A stretch of DNA of 39,897 bases from the IMG/VR virus record IMGVR_UViG_3300009104_000048, positions 1 to 39,897 of that record. One strand, 5' to 3'. A program made the translations under genes and the position numbers. The notes beneath the pieces were generated by a model, which saw only the letters and a list, made by a program, of their open reading frames with translations, searched no databases and was not told where the DNA came from. Shown here in pieces: positions 1-7,212 of this stretch. How positions within the stretch are numbered: the stretch's first letter is position 1; every line of letters starts with the position of its first letter. This DNA comes from a virus.

Positions 1-1386
1 GGTAATGTAACAATAGATGGTTCTAATGGGTCTAATGGTATAGATTTATTAAGACCCACTGATAGTGCGATTATGCAAGCAATATCAGCACCAGATAGTA
101 GTACTTTAAAAATAGGTGGCGGCAATCAATCTTATGTTAAAATATATGCACATACTACAGAAGTTGTAGAATTTAATAATTCTGGTAATGCAACTTTTGT
201 AGGAAATATAGCAATAAGTGGTGGTAGTAAAAGCTTTAGTTTTACATCAGGTAGTGGTACTGTAAAAACCACTACAGGTAATAGTTTAATATTGCAAACT
301 AATAGTTCAGATGGTATTGTTATTGATGGGTCAACTCAAAATGTAACAATTGCAAATGATTTAGCTCTTACTGGTGGTGCTTTATCAATATCAGGTGATG
401 GTAGTAATGCTGTAACATTTACAGAAAGTAGTGCTGGAATTATGACTATAGCTACACCAGATGATTTTGTAGTTGATGCAGAAGGAGATATTGCTTTTGA
501 TGCAAATGGAGGAGATATAAGACTTAAAGATGGTGGAACACAATGGGGTTCATTATATACAGGAGGTGGTGGTACACATATGTATATAGAATCTGCAATA
601 TCAGATAAAGACATTATATTTAAAGGTAATGACGGTGGTTCAACAATTACAGCTCTTACTTTAGATATGTCTGTCGGTGGTTCAGCTTTCTTTAATCATG
701 ATATAGTAATGCCAGATAATGGTAAAGTTACGTTTGGTACAGGATCAGATCTTCAAATCTATCATGATGCTAGTAATAGTTATATAGTAGATACTGATGT
801 AGGTAGTTTAAAAATATGTGCTGCTAATTTCCATGTAATGAATGCTGGTGCTACTGAATACATGATGACTGGTACTCCAGATGAGGGTGTTATATTATAT
901 TATAATGGGTCAGTTAAATTTAAAACGACAGATGAGGGAATTCAAATTGCTGATTCAAATTTATATTTAAAAGATGGTTCTAATATAAGATTAGAGACTA
1001 CTATAACTACAAATAGCGACAGTTCAGGTACAATAATTAATTTTGGTGGTACTAGTGTAACAGCAGGATATTATTATGTTTTAAATAGTAGTAGTGGATG
1101 GGAAGATACTCAAGCTGACGCTGAAGAATTTTCTAAAGGATTAATAGCTGTCGCGCGTGCAACAGGTACTGCTAGTAGTGTAGGTATGTTGCTTGAAGGA
1201 ATATATAGAGATGCAAGTCATGGTTTTACAATTGGGGCGCCTTTGTTTTTAAGTGCAGATGATAATAATCTAGTAACTACTACTGCTCCATCAGGAAGCT
1301 CAGAAGTAGTTAGAGTAATGGGTTATGCTATAGATGCAAATCATATATATTTTAAACCAGATCCTACATGGGTAGTATTAGATTAA
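1..1386 (+). CDS. Phage tail-fibre-like surface protein, 5' end cut by the window
   Basis: The reading frame is open from base 1 (GNVTIDGSNG...) and the first in-frame ATG is only at 73, so the true start probably lies upstream; 461 codons are visible. The protein is rich in Gly, Ser, Thr, Asp and Asn with short beta-strand-like repeats. The segment LQIYHDASNSYIVD followed by GSLKIC is a motif often seen in fibre-like proteins of marine phages. The last ~110 residues (from FGGTSVTAGYYYVL to the end) read as a separate compact C-terminal domain. No catalytic motif is visible. A second surface-type gene follows after 10 bases. Likely role is host recognition or capsid/tail decoration; family assignment is by composition and recalled motifs only. 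Confidence 0.7.
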   Translation, partial: GNVTIDGSNGSNGIDLLRPTDSAIMQAISAPDSSTLKIGGGNQSYVKIYAHTTEVVEFNNSGNATFVGNIAISGGSKSFSFTSGSGTVKTTTGNSLILQTNSSDGIVIDGSTQNVTIANDLALTGGALSISGDGSNAVTFTESSAGIMTIATPDDFVVDAEGDIAFDANGGDIRLKDGGTQWGSLYTGGGGTHMYIESAISDKDIIFKGNDGGSTITALTLDMSVGGSAFFNHDIVMPDNGKVTFGTGSDLQIYHDASNSYIVDTDVGSLKICAANFHVMNAGATEYMMTGTPDEGVILYYNGSVKFKTTDEGIQIADSNLYLKDGSNIRLETTITTNSDSSGTIINFGGTSVTAGYYYVLNSSSGWEDTQADAEEFSKGLIAVARATGTASSVGMLLEGIYRDASHGFTIGAPLFLSADDNNLVTTTAPSGSSEVVRVMGYAIDANHIYFKPDPTWVVLD

Positions 1387-1405
1387 AAAATAAATTATGG
1401 CAACA
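1383..1405 (+). promoter_or_regulatory. Translation-initiation leader identical to one at 29570
   Basis: These 23 bases, running from two bases before the shared TAA stop region through ATGGCAACA, are identical to 29570-29592 in front of another virion gene. There is no Shine-Dalgarno sequence; the leader is A-rich with AAATT just before ATG, the usual initiation context in Bacteroidota. Confidence 0.5.
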
Positions 1406-2119
1406 GTAAATGCATCAAAATGGGGAATGGTAAAATATGAAGGTACATCTTCTTGGAGTGCAACTCGTAGTGCAGGAACTGGTAGTAGTGTTTATAATAA
1501 TCCTACTAGTAGTGATTATAAAAGTTTTTATCTAGAGTATACGTCAGGAGGTAAAGGAAGTGAATGGACTATTAGAAGATGGTTTATTGCTTTTAATGTT
1601 TCATCGTATGCTACAGGGTATACTATAACAAATTTAAAACTTTATTATAAACCTACAGCTAGTGGTAGTGCCACTCCTTCCGGGGCTACATCAAAAGTAG
1701 CAATAGTTAAATCAACTGCTCAAGGAAATGCAAGTTCAGATTTAACAACAGCAGATTTTGATAGTTATGATCAAAGCGTAGATTATGCAGATAATGATGG
1801 AACAGATGTATGGTTAGATGGAACTACATTAAGTTATTTTGATTTAAATTCAACTGCTATATCAGCATTTAGTGGTAGTTATTTAAAAGTATGTATATTA
1901 GAATATGTACATGATTACAGTAATTCTGCCCCTATTAACGGCACTCTTATAAGTGGTTATGGTAATTATGACTGGGAAGGAACTGGATATAAACCTTATT
2001 TAAGCTTTACTGCTACACCTACGGGCTATGGAAATGATGTAATAGGTGTTTCTAGTAGCAATATTGACTCCGTAAACGCTGTTGCAACAGCAGATATAAG
2101 TGAAATTATAGGAGTTTAA
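1397..2119 (+). CDS. Putative virion surface/fibre protein, 240 aa
   Basis: The ATG at 1397 is preceded by AAATT and lies 10 bases after the fibre gene stop. The protein has a Ser/Thr/Tyr-rich beta-type body containing RRWFIAFNVSSYATGYTI and TNLKLYYKP, reminiscent of a jelly-roll carbohydrate-binding or adhesion domain. A short tail, about residues 211-240, has the pattern VIGVSSSNIDSVNAVATADI then IIGV, a repeat-like V-x-x-V / I-x-x-V motif that I recall from C-termini of virion proteins in Bacteroidota and marine phages. It probably works with the preceding fibre gene at the virion surface. No enzyme motif is seen. The precise function is not known. Confidence 0.65.
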   Translation: MATVNASKWGMVKYEGTSSWSATRSAGTGSSVYNNPTSSDYKSFYLEYTSGGKGSEWTIRRWFIAFNVSSYATGYTITNLKLYYKPTASGSATPSGATSKVAIVKSTAQGNASSDLTTADFDSYDQSVDYADNDGTDVWLDGTTLSYFDLNSTAISAFSGSYLKVCILEYVHDYSNSAPINGTLISGYGNYDWEGTGYKPYLSFTATPTGYGNDVIGVSSSNIDSVNAVATADISEIIGV

Positions 2120-2155
2120 GTAAAAATGATTAAAAACAAGTAATAATATAAGATA

Positions 2156-2176
2156 TACCCGGCCCGGGAATGGGTA
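2156..2176 (+). other. GC-rich hairpin-like element in the gap before 2208
   Basis: TACCC (2156-2160) can pair with GGGTA (2172-2176) around an 11-base loop containing CCCGGG (2163-2168). It is one of few GC-rich patches in a very AT-rich genome. No T tract follows, so it is not a standard intrinsic terminator. It separates the fibre genes from the chaperonin block. Confidence 0.35.
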
Positions 2177-2207
2177 AAAACCAAATATTAATTTAAAACC
2201 AAAACCA

Positions 2208-2498
2208 ATGACGTTTTATTACCAGACTAGAACGTGGAATAGTCAACCACAAGTTTCAGAAGAAACTATTAACCTTTGGAAACATCTTTCAAATAAGAAA
2301 AATTGGAGGATAGTTCAATTACCAAACGGTTTCTATCAAACCGAGTACCAAAACCTTGAAAAAGAAGATACTTGGATCGACGTAACCCGAAGAGAAACTA
2401 TAGAAGGAGCAGAAGCTGCTATTGATGGATCAGTAGCTCATTATGCTAAAAAAGTAGATTTCTTAAAAGGCCCAAAAGTCGTTAAAACCTTTAAATAA
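2208..2498 (+). CDS. Small conserved phage protein, 96 aa
   Basis: The start is an ATG after an A/C-rich leader (AAAACCAAAACCAATG). The 96-aa protein has the segments WRIVQLPNGFYQTEYQ, DTWIDVTRRETIEGAEAAID and a basic C-terminus FLKGPKVVKTFK. I recall this arrangement from small proteins of marine phages, but no function is assigned to the family that I can name. There is no signal peptide or membrane segment. It lies 25 bases before groEL, so the two may be co-expressed. It could be a small nucleic-acid-associated or virion-associated protein; that is a guess. Confidence 0.7.
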   Translation: MTFYYQTRTWNSQPQVSEETINLWKHLSNKKNWRIVQLPNGFYQTEYQNLEKEDTWIDVTRRETIEGAEAAIDGSVAHYAKKVDFLKGPKVVKTFK

Positions 2499-2523
2499 TA
2501 ATTAAATCAAATTCAATTAAATT

Positions 2524-4077
2524 ATGTCAAATATGATAGTCAAAAATCTCAACTTTGGAGACAAAGCTAGAGATCAAGTATTTGAAGGAATTGAAAAACT
2601 CACTAAAGCTGTTAGCTCCACATTAGGAGCTAGCGGCAAATGTGTGATTTTAGAAGATTCTAATGGTAACCCTACTATAACAAAAGATGGTGTTACTGTA
2701 GCAGAAAATATAATATTAAGACACCCAGTAGAAAACATGGGATGTACTTTGTTAAAACATGCTGCTAAAAAAACCGTAGAAGAAGCTGGAGATGGAACAA
2801 CAACTGCAACCGTTTTAGCTCATGCTATTTTAACTGAAGCTTATAAAGTTCTTGATAAACATAATATAAGAAATATAAAAGAAGGTATTGATAGCGCGGT
2901 TAACAAAGTAATAAAATATTTAAATAAAATATCTATTCCTGTAAAAGATAAAATGTTAAATAATGTTGCTATTATATCTACTAATAATGATTTTAAATTA
3001 GGAAACCTAATAGCTGATTCTTTTAAATCTGTTGATACTACAGGAGTAGTAATGATGGAAATGTCTTTATCAGGAGAAACATTGGTAGAAGTAATAGATG
3101 GAGCTCAATATCCAAAAGGTTTAACTAGTCCTCATTTTATTACTAATAAAGAAAAGAAAACTGCTGAATTAGAAAATCCTTTAGTTTTATTATTAGATTC
3201 TGAAATAAATAGTATAAGACAAATACAAAGTATTTTAGAACATGTTATTAAAAAAAGAAAAGCTTTATTAATAATAGGAGATTTAAGTCAAGATGTTTTA
3301 GCTGCATTGGCTATGAATAAAACAAAAGGTAATATTAAAATAAATGTAATAGAAGCTCCTGTATTAGGTGTAAATAGAAAAGAAATATTTGATGATATAT
3401 CTTTATTAACTGGAGCAACTGTAATAAATGAAAACTTAGGAGATGACATGGATCTTATAAGTATAAATTATTTAGGAAGTTGTTTAAAAAGTGTAACTAA
3501 TAATACTGAAACTATTATACAAATAGGAGATACAAAAACAGAAACTCAAGTTATTATAGAAGATATTAAACAAGAATTAAAAACATGTAAAATTCCTGAT
3601 AAAATAATATCTTTAGAAAAAAGATTAGCTAGATTAGCAGCTAAAATTGCAGTAGTAAAAATTGGTGCTAATTCTGAAGTAGAATTAAAAGAAAAATTAG
3701 ATAGAGCAGAAGATGCTATTTGCGCAACCAAAGCCGCAGTTAAAGAAGGTATAGTTCCAGGGGGTGGAATAGCTTTATTAAATGCAGCTCTTAGTTTAAA
3801 AGAAGAAAATGAAGGAGAAAAAATATTAGCAAAAGCATTAATATCACCATATAAAACAATACTAGAAAATGCAGGTATTGATCCTATTTTACCTAAAAAA
3901 AATGGAATAGGAATAGATGTTACAAGTGGAAAACAAGTAGATATGGTTAAAAATGGTATTATCGATCCTTTATTAGTTACTAAAAGCGCTTTAAAAAACG
4001 CAGCATCAGTTGCTAAAACCATTTTATCTACAGATTGTGTAATTAATAATATAAGAGTTGATGAAAGCAATAGGTAG
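2524..4077 (+). CDS. groL: Phage-encoded GroEL-type chaperonin, 517 aa
   Basis: Clear group I chaperonin (Hsp60), an ATP-driven protein-folding cage. Equatorial nucleotide site: TITKDGVTVAENI (D55, matching E. coli D52) and GDGTTTATVLA (residues 89-99). Apical domain about 185-370. EDAICATKAAVKEG carries D397, matching catalytic D398, and is followed by GIVPGGGIALL. The C-terminal equatorial part includes DPLLVTKSALKNAASVA. Oddities: the near-invariant LGPKG loop is LGASG (34-38); the apical GYLSPYF is GLTSPHF; the Gly-Gly-Met tail is missing and the protein ends DESNR, making it about 30 aa shorter than E. coli GroEL. It overlaps groES and probably shares its transcript. The likely job is folding phage virion proteins. 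Catalytic aspartates are intact, so activity is expected. Confidence 0.97.
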   Translation: MSNMIVKNLNFGDKARDQVFEGIEKLTKAVSSTLGASGKCVILEDSNGNPTITKDGVTVAENIILRHPVENMGCTLLKHAAKKTVEEAGDGTTTATVLAHAILTEAYKVLDKHNIRNIKEGIDSAVNKVIKYLNKISIPVKDKMLNNVAIISTNNDFKLGNLIADSFKSVDTTGVVMMEMSLSGETLVEVIDGAQYPKGLTSPHFITNKEKKTAELENPLVLLLDSEINSIRQIQSILEHVIKKRKALLIIGDLSQDVLAALAMNKTKGNIKINVIEAPVLGVNRKEIFDDISLLTGATVINENLGDDMDLISINYLGSCLKSVTNNTETIIQIGDTKTETQVIIEDIKQELKTCKIPDKIISLEKRLARLAAKIAVVKIGANSEVELKEKLDRAEDAICATKAAVKEGIVPGGGIALLNAALSLKEENEGEKILAKALISPYKTILENAGIDPILPKKNGIGIDVTSGKQVDMVKNGIIDPLLVTKSALKNAASVAKTILSTDCVINNIRVDESNR

Positions 4078-4321
4078 AAATTTGATAATAGAAAAAATTA
4101 AACAAGGAACTACTAAAACTAAAGGTGGTTTATTGTTAGCAGAGAAACAAAAAGAAGATATAAGATATACAGAAGCTACTATTTTATCAGTAGGTGATGA
4201 AGTAAATGGTTTAAAGTCTAATGACACTATTTATTTTGATAGACATGCTGGGCATAAAATAGAAGTAAAAGATAAAACATATCATGTTATAAAATCACAA
4301 GATGTAGTCGTTGTTGTATGA
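4061..4321 (+). CDS. groS: Phage-encoded GroES-type co-chaperonin, 86 aa
   Basis: Lid partner of GroEL. I chose the ATG at 4061 (MKAIGRNLIIEK); an in-frame TTG at 4058 would add one residue but is less likely. The gene overlaps the end of groEL by 17 bases. The order of a GroES is visible: N-terminal strand GRNLIIEKI, mobile-loop region GTTKTKGGLLLAEK with GGLLL matching the GroEL-binding GGIVL, then ATILSVGDEV, NDTIYFDRHAGHKIEV and a C-terminal strand KSQDVVVVV. At 86 aa it is about ten residues shorter than E. coli GroES, mostly in the roof loop and the VGDxV region. Its last bases overlap the next start as ATGA. Expected to cap the phage GroEL and possibly the host one. Confidence 0.93.
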   Translation: MKAIGRNLIIEKIKQGTTKTKGGLLLAEKQKEDIRYTEATILSVGDEVNGLKSNDTIYFDRHAGHKIEVKDKTYHVIKSQDVVVVV

Positions 4322-4764
4322 AAAGGCTAGAAGCAAGAGACCTGAAAGAGATGAACTTGTTAAAACATTACCGTATAATACGAAAATGGGCTTGTAAGAA
4401 CAACGGCTTAAATAATGCAGATCTTGAATTATTAATTTATTTAGATTGTATTGATCTTTTTACTAAGAAAGACTTTGAAATGGGAGTATATTCTTATAGT
4501 TGGGACAATAGAAGATGGAATAGATTAATTAAAAATGATTGGGTAGTAGTATGGAGACATAGAAATAGAACTACTCAAAAATATAATATTTATAAAGTTT
4601 CTTTTAAAGCAAAACAACTTATAAATAGAATATATAAAATAATATTAGGGGAAGAAGATATTCCTACTAGTGAAAGAAGAAATTCAATTATGAAAGGTAA
4701 TTCATATATTGATAAAGTATTACAAACCTCTATATATAATGTAAATAGAGATAAAAACAGATAA
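4318..4764 (+). CDS. Predicted winged-helix-like small protein, 148 aa
   Basis: It starts at the ATGA overlap with groES. The N-terminal two thirds read like a MarR-type winged helix: helices ~ARDLKEMNLLKHYRIIRKWA and NNADLELLIYLDCIDLFT, then a recognition-like stretch YSWDNRRWNRLIKNDWVVVW followed by a basic hairpin RHRNRTTQKYNIYKVSFKAK. The C-terminal ~40 residues look disordered (SERRNSIMKGN). I recall similar small proteins next to structural genes in marine and flavobacterial phages. It could regulate late transcription or be a DNA-binding virion protein; the sequence does not decide. The fold call is by eye only. Confidence 0.6.
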   Translation: MKRLEARDLKEMNLLKHYRIIRKWACKNNGLNNADLELLIYLDCIDLFTKKDFEMGVYSYSWDNRRWNRLIKNDWVVVWRHRNRTTQKYNIYKVSFKAKQLINRIYKIILGEEDIPTSERRNSIMKGNSYIDKVLQTSIYNVNRDKNR

Positions 4765-4766
4765 TT

Positions 4767-5453
4767 ATGCCTACAACTAATCCAGATGATAATAAAGAAG
4801 CAAGAGTTGGTAATGTAACCTCTACTCATCCTTTTAGACAAAGAGATGTTGAAGCAGGAGAAACAATTTATGGTACTCATCCCGCTAGACAAGCATCAGT
4901 TGCAAGTAATGATGATTATAATGCTGCGCAAGAATATGAAAATGTACGAAATAAAGTTGATCCATATGGTATTTCAACTAGTTATCATAATAATTTAACT
5001 AAACCTATAGGTAATACAGTTGGTTTACCTGCAGTAAATGTTAATACTTTTAATTTAGGTAGTTATACGAATCCTCAAGAAACAACAGATTCAAGCGCTA
5101 ATGATAATAGCTCTAGTATAGATACCTATAGTTTTCTAGATGATGCGCAAAGAGTTGCTGATTGGAAAGAAAGAAATCCTCATAAAAATGTATTTGGTTT
5201 ATGGAAAAGAGATGAAAAATCTTTACAAGCTAGAATAGATGATGCTACAGCTAGAGGTAAAGATGCTAAAGTAGCTAGATTAAATAAAAAATTGAAAAAT
5301 TTCCAAGACAATCAAGCAAGAAGAGTAAATCCAAGTTCTGATACTTATCAAAAAGTAAATCCAGATTACGATCCTAATGTTGCAGGTAGTCAAAAAACTA
5401 TTAAGACAGATAAAGGAGGAAAATTTGTAAACTTTTTTAAATCAATATTTTAA
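4767..5453 (+). CDS. Hydrophilic hypothetical protein, 228 aa
   Basis: The ATG follows TAATT, two bases after the previous stop. The protein is polar and looks largely disordered (Asn, Asp, Ser, Thr-rich, for example TTDSSANDNSSSIDTYSF). It carries two similar blocks near the N-terminus, THPFRQRDVEAGETIY and THPARQASVAS. A basic helical segment lies around residues 140-180 (ADWKERNPHKNVFGLWKRD, ARIDDATARGKDAKVARLNK), and the C-terminus is amphipathic, KGGKFVNFFKSIF. No family recognised. Its place between chaperonin and holin genes suggests a minor virion or assembly protein. Confidence 0.6.
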   Translation: MPTTNPDDNKEARVGNVTSTHPFRQRDVEAGETIYGTHPARQASVASNDDYNAAQEYENVRNKVDPYGISTSYHNNLTKPIGNTVGLPAVNVNTFNLGSYTNPQETTDSSANDNSSSIDTYSFLDDAQRVADWKERNPHKNVFGLWKRDEKSLQARIDDATARGKDAKVARLNKKLKNFQDNQARRVNPSSDTYQKVNPDYDPNVAGSQKTIKTDKGGKFVNFFKSIF

Positions 5454-5454
5454 A

Positions 5455-5991
5455 ATGGCAAGAAGAAAAATATCACGTAAAATCCCACCATTGAGACAGG
5501 TAGTTCCTGGATCACAAGGTATAAATAATTGGTCACAAGCAAATATAGATCAAAACGAAGCTGCTGCATTTAATCAACAATTTAGAGTTGGAACTTGGAA
5601 TTCTGCAACACAGGGATCAGGAGGATCATTTGATCAAGGAGCTTTAAATGCTGCTGGAATGAATCAAAATTGGGGAGCTAACAACGCAAACACAGTTCAA
5701 GATAGAATAACTGGTGCAACTAGTACAATTGGTGGATACAATGCAACTACTATTCCAGGACAAAATCTTTCTACAATAGGACTAGATACTTTATCATTAC
5801 CAGCAGGAAAACAAAATCCAACAAAACCTATTAATACATTTTCTTCTGATATAGATCCTGCAGATAAAACAGAATTTCAAAATGAAGTTGTTAACAATAT
5901 ACTTAAAAGTGATCCTGTGGCAGATTTATCTAAACCAGTTGATCCTGTACAATCACAAAACAAATTTGAAGAATTATATAAACTAAGTTAA
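5455..5991 (+). CDS. Hypothetical protein with basic N-terminus, 178 aa
   Basis: The start is one base after the previous stop (TTTTAAAATGGCA). The N-terminus is strongly basic (ARRKISRKIPPLRQVVPGS). The rest is Asn/Gln/Gly/Thr-rich and low in hydrophobic residues. No membrane segment, Cys motif or enzyme signature is visible. The composition resembles minor virion proteins such as linkers or decoration factors more than enzymes. Unrecognised. Confidence 0.6.
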   Translation: MARRKISRKIPPLRQVVPGSQGINNWSQANIDQNEAAAFNQQFRVGTWNSATQGSGGSFDQGALNAAGMNQNWGANNANTVQDRITGATSTIGGYNATTIPGQNLSTIGLDTLSLPAGKQNPTKPINTFSSDIDPADKTEFQNEVVNNILKSDPVADLSKPVDPVQSQNKFEELYKLS

Positions 5992-6002
5992 AAACAAAAA
6001 TT

Positions 6003-6212
6003 ATGCATAATAAAAAAACTGATCCAGCGATGGAAAGATTAAAACCGGGTAAAGTTGGTATAGTTGGAGAATCTCATATATGGGATGGTCCTCTAGATCA
6101 AGATGGAAGACCCCATGGAGTAGGTTCTAGTTCTGGTATAAAAGGAATGGAAATATTAAAAGCTCCTTCTATGTACAAAGCTGGTCCAATTACTAAATTA
6201 GCTAAAGGATAA
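6003..6212 (+). CDS. Small hypothetical protein, 69 aa
   Basis: The ATG follows AAAAATT, 11 bases after the previous stop. The 69-aa protein has Gly/Pro-rich segments (LKPGKVGIVGESHIWDGPLD, GRPHGVGSSSGIKGMEILK) and a basic end. No known family. The tight spacing and the consistent A/T initiation context with its neighbours support it as a real gene. Confidence 0.55.
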   Translation: MHNKKTDPAMERLKPGKVGIVGESHIWDGPLDQDGRPHGVGSSSGIKGMEILKAPSMYKAGPITKLAKG

Positions 6213-6215
6213 ATT

Positions 6216-6365
6216 ATGAGTTTCGAAAGTTTAGTAGATAAATTCATGAGAGAAGGTAAGTCGAGAACTTCAGCAATGAAAATAGCTGGTTCTATAGCTA
6301 ACGCTAAATTAAAAGGCGCTGGTTCTGGCCCAACCGCTGCTCAAAGAGCTCGTATGAAAAAATAA
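6216..6365 (+). CDS. Small basic protein, 49 aa
   Basis: This ORF is short but well supported: the ATG at 6216 has AAATT immediately before it and lies three bases after the previous stop, and the frame reads MSFESLVDKFMREGKSRTSA... to RARMKK. It is strongly basic, with the tail LKGAGSGPTAAQRARMKK. I recall small phage proteins ending in GAGSGPTxxQxARxKK near structural genes, which supports it as conserved. It could bind DNA or a virion component. Function unknown. Confidence 0.7.
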   Translation: MSFESLVDKFMREGKSRTSAMKIAGSIANAKLKGAGSGPTAAQRARMKK

Positions 6366-6394
6366 CAGTAAGAGAACTGTATAAAACTCAAGTC

Positions 6395-6432
6395 AAAACA
6401 CAAACATAAACACAAACAAAAACACAAACAAA
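6395..6432 (+). promoter_or_regulatory. CA/A-rich, G-free leader made of three tandem units
   Basis: Just upstream of the ATG at 6433 there are three near-copies of a 12-13-base unit, AAACACAAACA(A/T)A, at about 6395-6407, 6408-6420 and 6421-6432. The stretch from 6395 contains no G and cannot fold, and there is no Shine-Dalgarno sequence. It looks like an unstructured translation leader for a highly made product. Confidence 0.45.
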
Positions 6433-6726
6433 ATGGCAAAATTTATTTCGATTAAATCTTCCGCTGCTGGATTAGATAGCGGAGATCTTCTATTTAATGT
6501 AGATCAAATAGTTCTTGTAGAAGCTGCTTCGGCAACTACGACTACAATGAATTTAACTAGCGCTGCTGCAGGTTTAGATGTTGTTACTGTAACACATACA
6601 AGTACAGGTACAACACCTTCAGTTAGAGATGCAATTAATAATGCATTAACTGCAAATCCAGGAGGAGTAAAAGCAAAAGTTAATTTACCTGCTGGTATCA
6701 CAGTAAGTGGTATTGCAGTAGCATAA
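6433..6726 (+). CDS. Probable small virion (decoration-like) protein, 97 aa
   Basis: The 97-aa protein is Ala/Thr/Val-rich and reads as alternating beta strands (MAKFISIKSS, NVDQIVLVEAAS, DVVTVTHTST, VNLPAGITVSGIAVA) with one helix, SVRDAINNALTANPGG. I recall proteins of this size and shape in flavobacterial and marine phages, without a proven role. It has its own unusual unstructured leader and is followed by a good hairpin terminator, so it may be made in large amounts, as expected for a decoration or accessory capsid protein. No signal peptide. Confidence 0.65.
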   Translation: MAKFISIKSSAAGLDSGDLLFNVDQIVLVEAASATTTTMNLTSAAAGLDVVTVTHTSTGTTPSVRDAINNALTANPGGVKAKVNLPAGITVSGIAVA

Positions 6727-6747
6727 CGTAAATTATTAATCATAATT

Positions 6748-6776
6748 CCCTGTTAGGTTTCTAGCAGGGTTTTATT
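6748..6776 (+). terminator. Intrinsic terminator after the 97-aa gene
   Basis: CCCTGTTAG (6748-6756) pairs with CTAGCAGGG (6761-6769) as nine pairs, one of them a G-U wobble, around the loop GTTT. The run TTTTATT follows at once. The spacing from the stop codon (about 21 bases) and the T tract fit a Rho-independent terminator on the + strand. Confidence 0.85.
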
Positions 6777-6788
6777 AAAACTAAAAAA

Positions 6789-7211
6789 ATGGGAAATTAC
6801 TCAGGAAATCATCCACGTTATTCAAAAAAAGGGGATGAAAAATATGATGCTCATGAAGCATATAATAAAGATCTGACCGCTTCCGCAAGGTTACATTATT
6901 TCGAAAATGAAAGACATGATAAAACACATCCAGGAAAACAAGTAGTAAGAACAGGAAATGACTTAAGTGAAAACGTTGAAGTAAGAGATATGGCTGTAGA
7001 TGCACCAGGTTCTTATGCTAGTCATCCTTATGACGAAGGTCATGAAGGTGGCACCACACCAATACGTGAATCCTCTAGAGATTGGGGACATGGAAAACAT
7101 GAATATTTAAGGCATAGAAATGCTGCAGGTGTTGAAACAAAGACTGGTGATGTAGGTGGCGGAAAGTATGGAAAAGGTGGACATTTTAAAGCTTGGGAAA
7201 AGAATAACTAA
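6789..7211 (+). CDS. Hydrophilic Gly/His-rich hypothetical protein, 140 aa
   Basis: The gene begins 12 bases beyond the terminator, after AAAACTAAAAAA. It encodes a very polar protein with many His, Gly, Lys and Asp residues (GNHPRYSKKGDEKYDAHEAY, GGGKYGKGGHFKAWEKNN). It lacks long hydrophobic stretches and looks disordered. I do not recognise a family. Its stop TAA at 7209-7211 lies just before the next ATG at 7213, so it heads a tight run of small genes. Confidence 0.6.
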   Translation: MGNYSGNHPRYSKKGDEKYDAHEAYNKDLTASARLHYFENERHDKTHPGKQVVRTGNDLSENVEVRDMAVDAPGSYASHPYDEGHEGGTTPIRESSRDWGHGKHEYLRHRNAAGVETKTGDVGGGKYGKGGHFKAWEKNN

Positions 7212-7212
7212 A

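Noticed and set aside
4058-4060. TTG start for groES
   Set aside because: An ATG follows immediately at 4061 and gives a normal GroES N-terminus.
3546-4070. Minus-strand open frame opposite groEL
   Set aside because: It mirrors a clear GroEL gene and has no own family features; all other minus-strand frames in the window are likewise shadows of + strand genes.
7156-7212. Longer start for the 66-aa protein (85-aa version)
   Set aside because: This extension lies wholly within the preceding gene; the ATG at 7213 right after the upstream stop has the normal context and fits the recalled family start.
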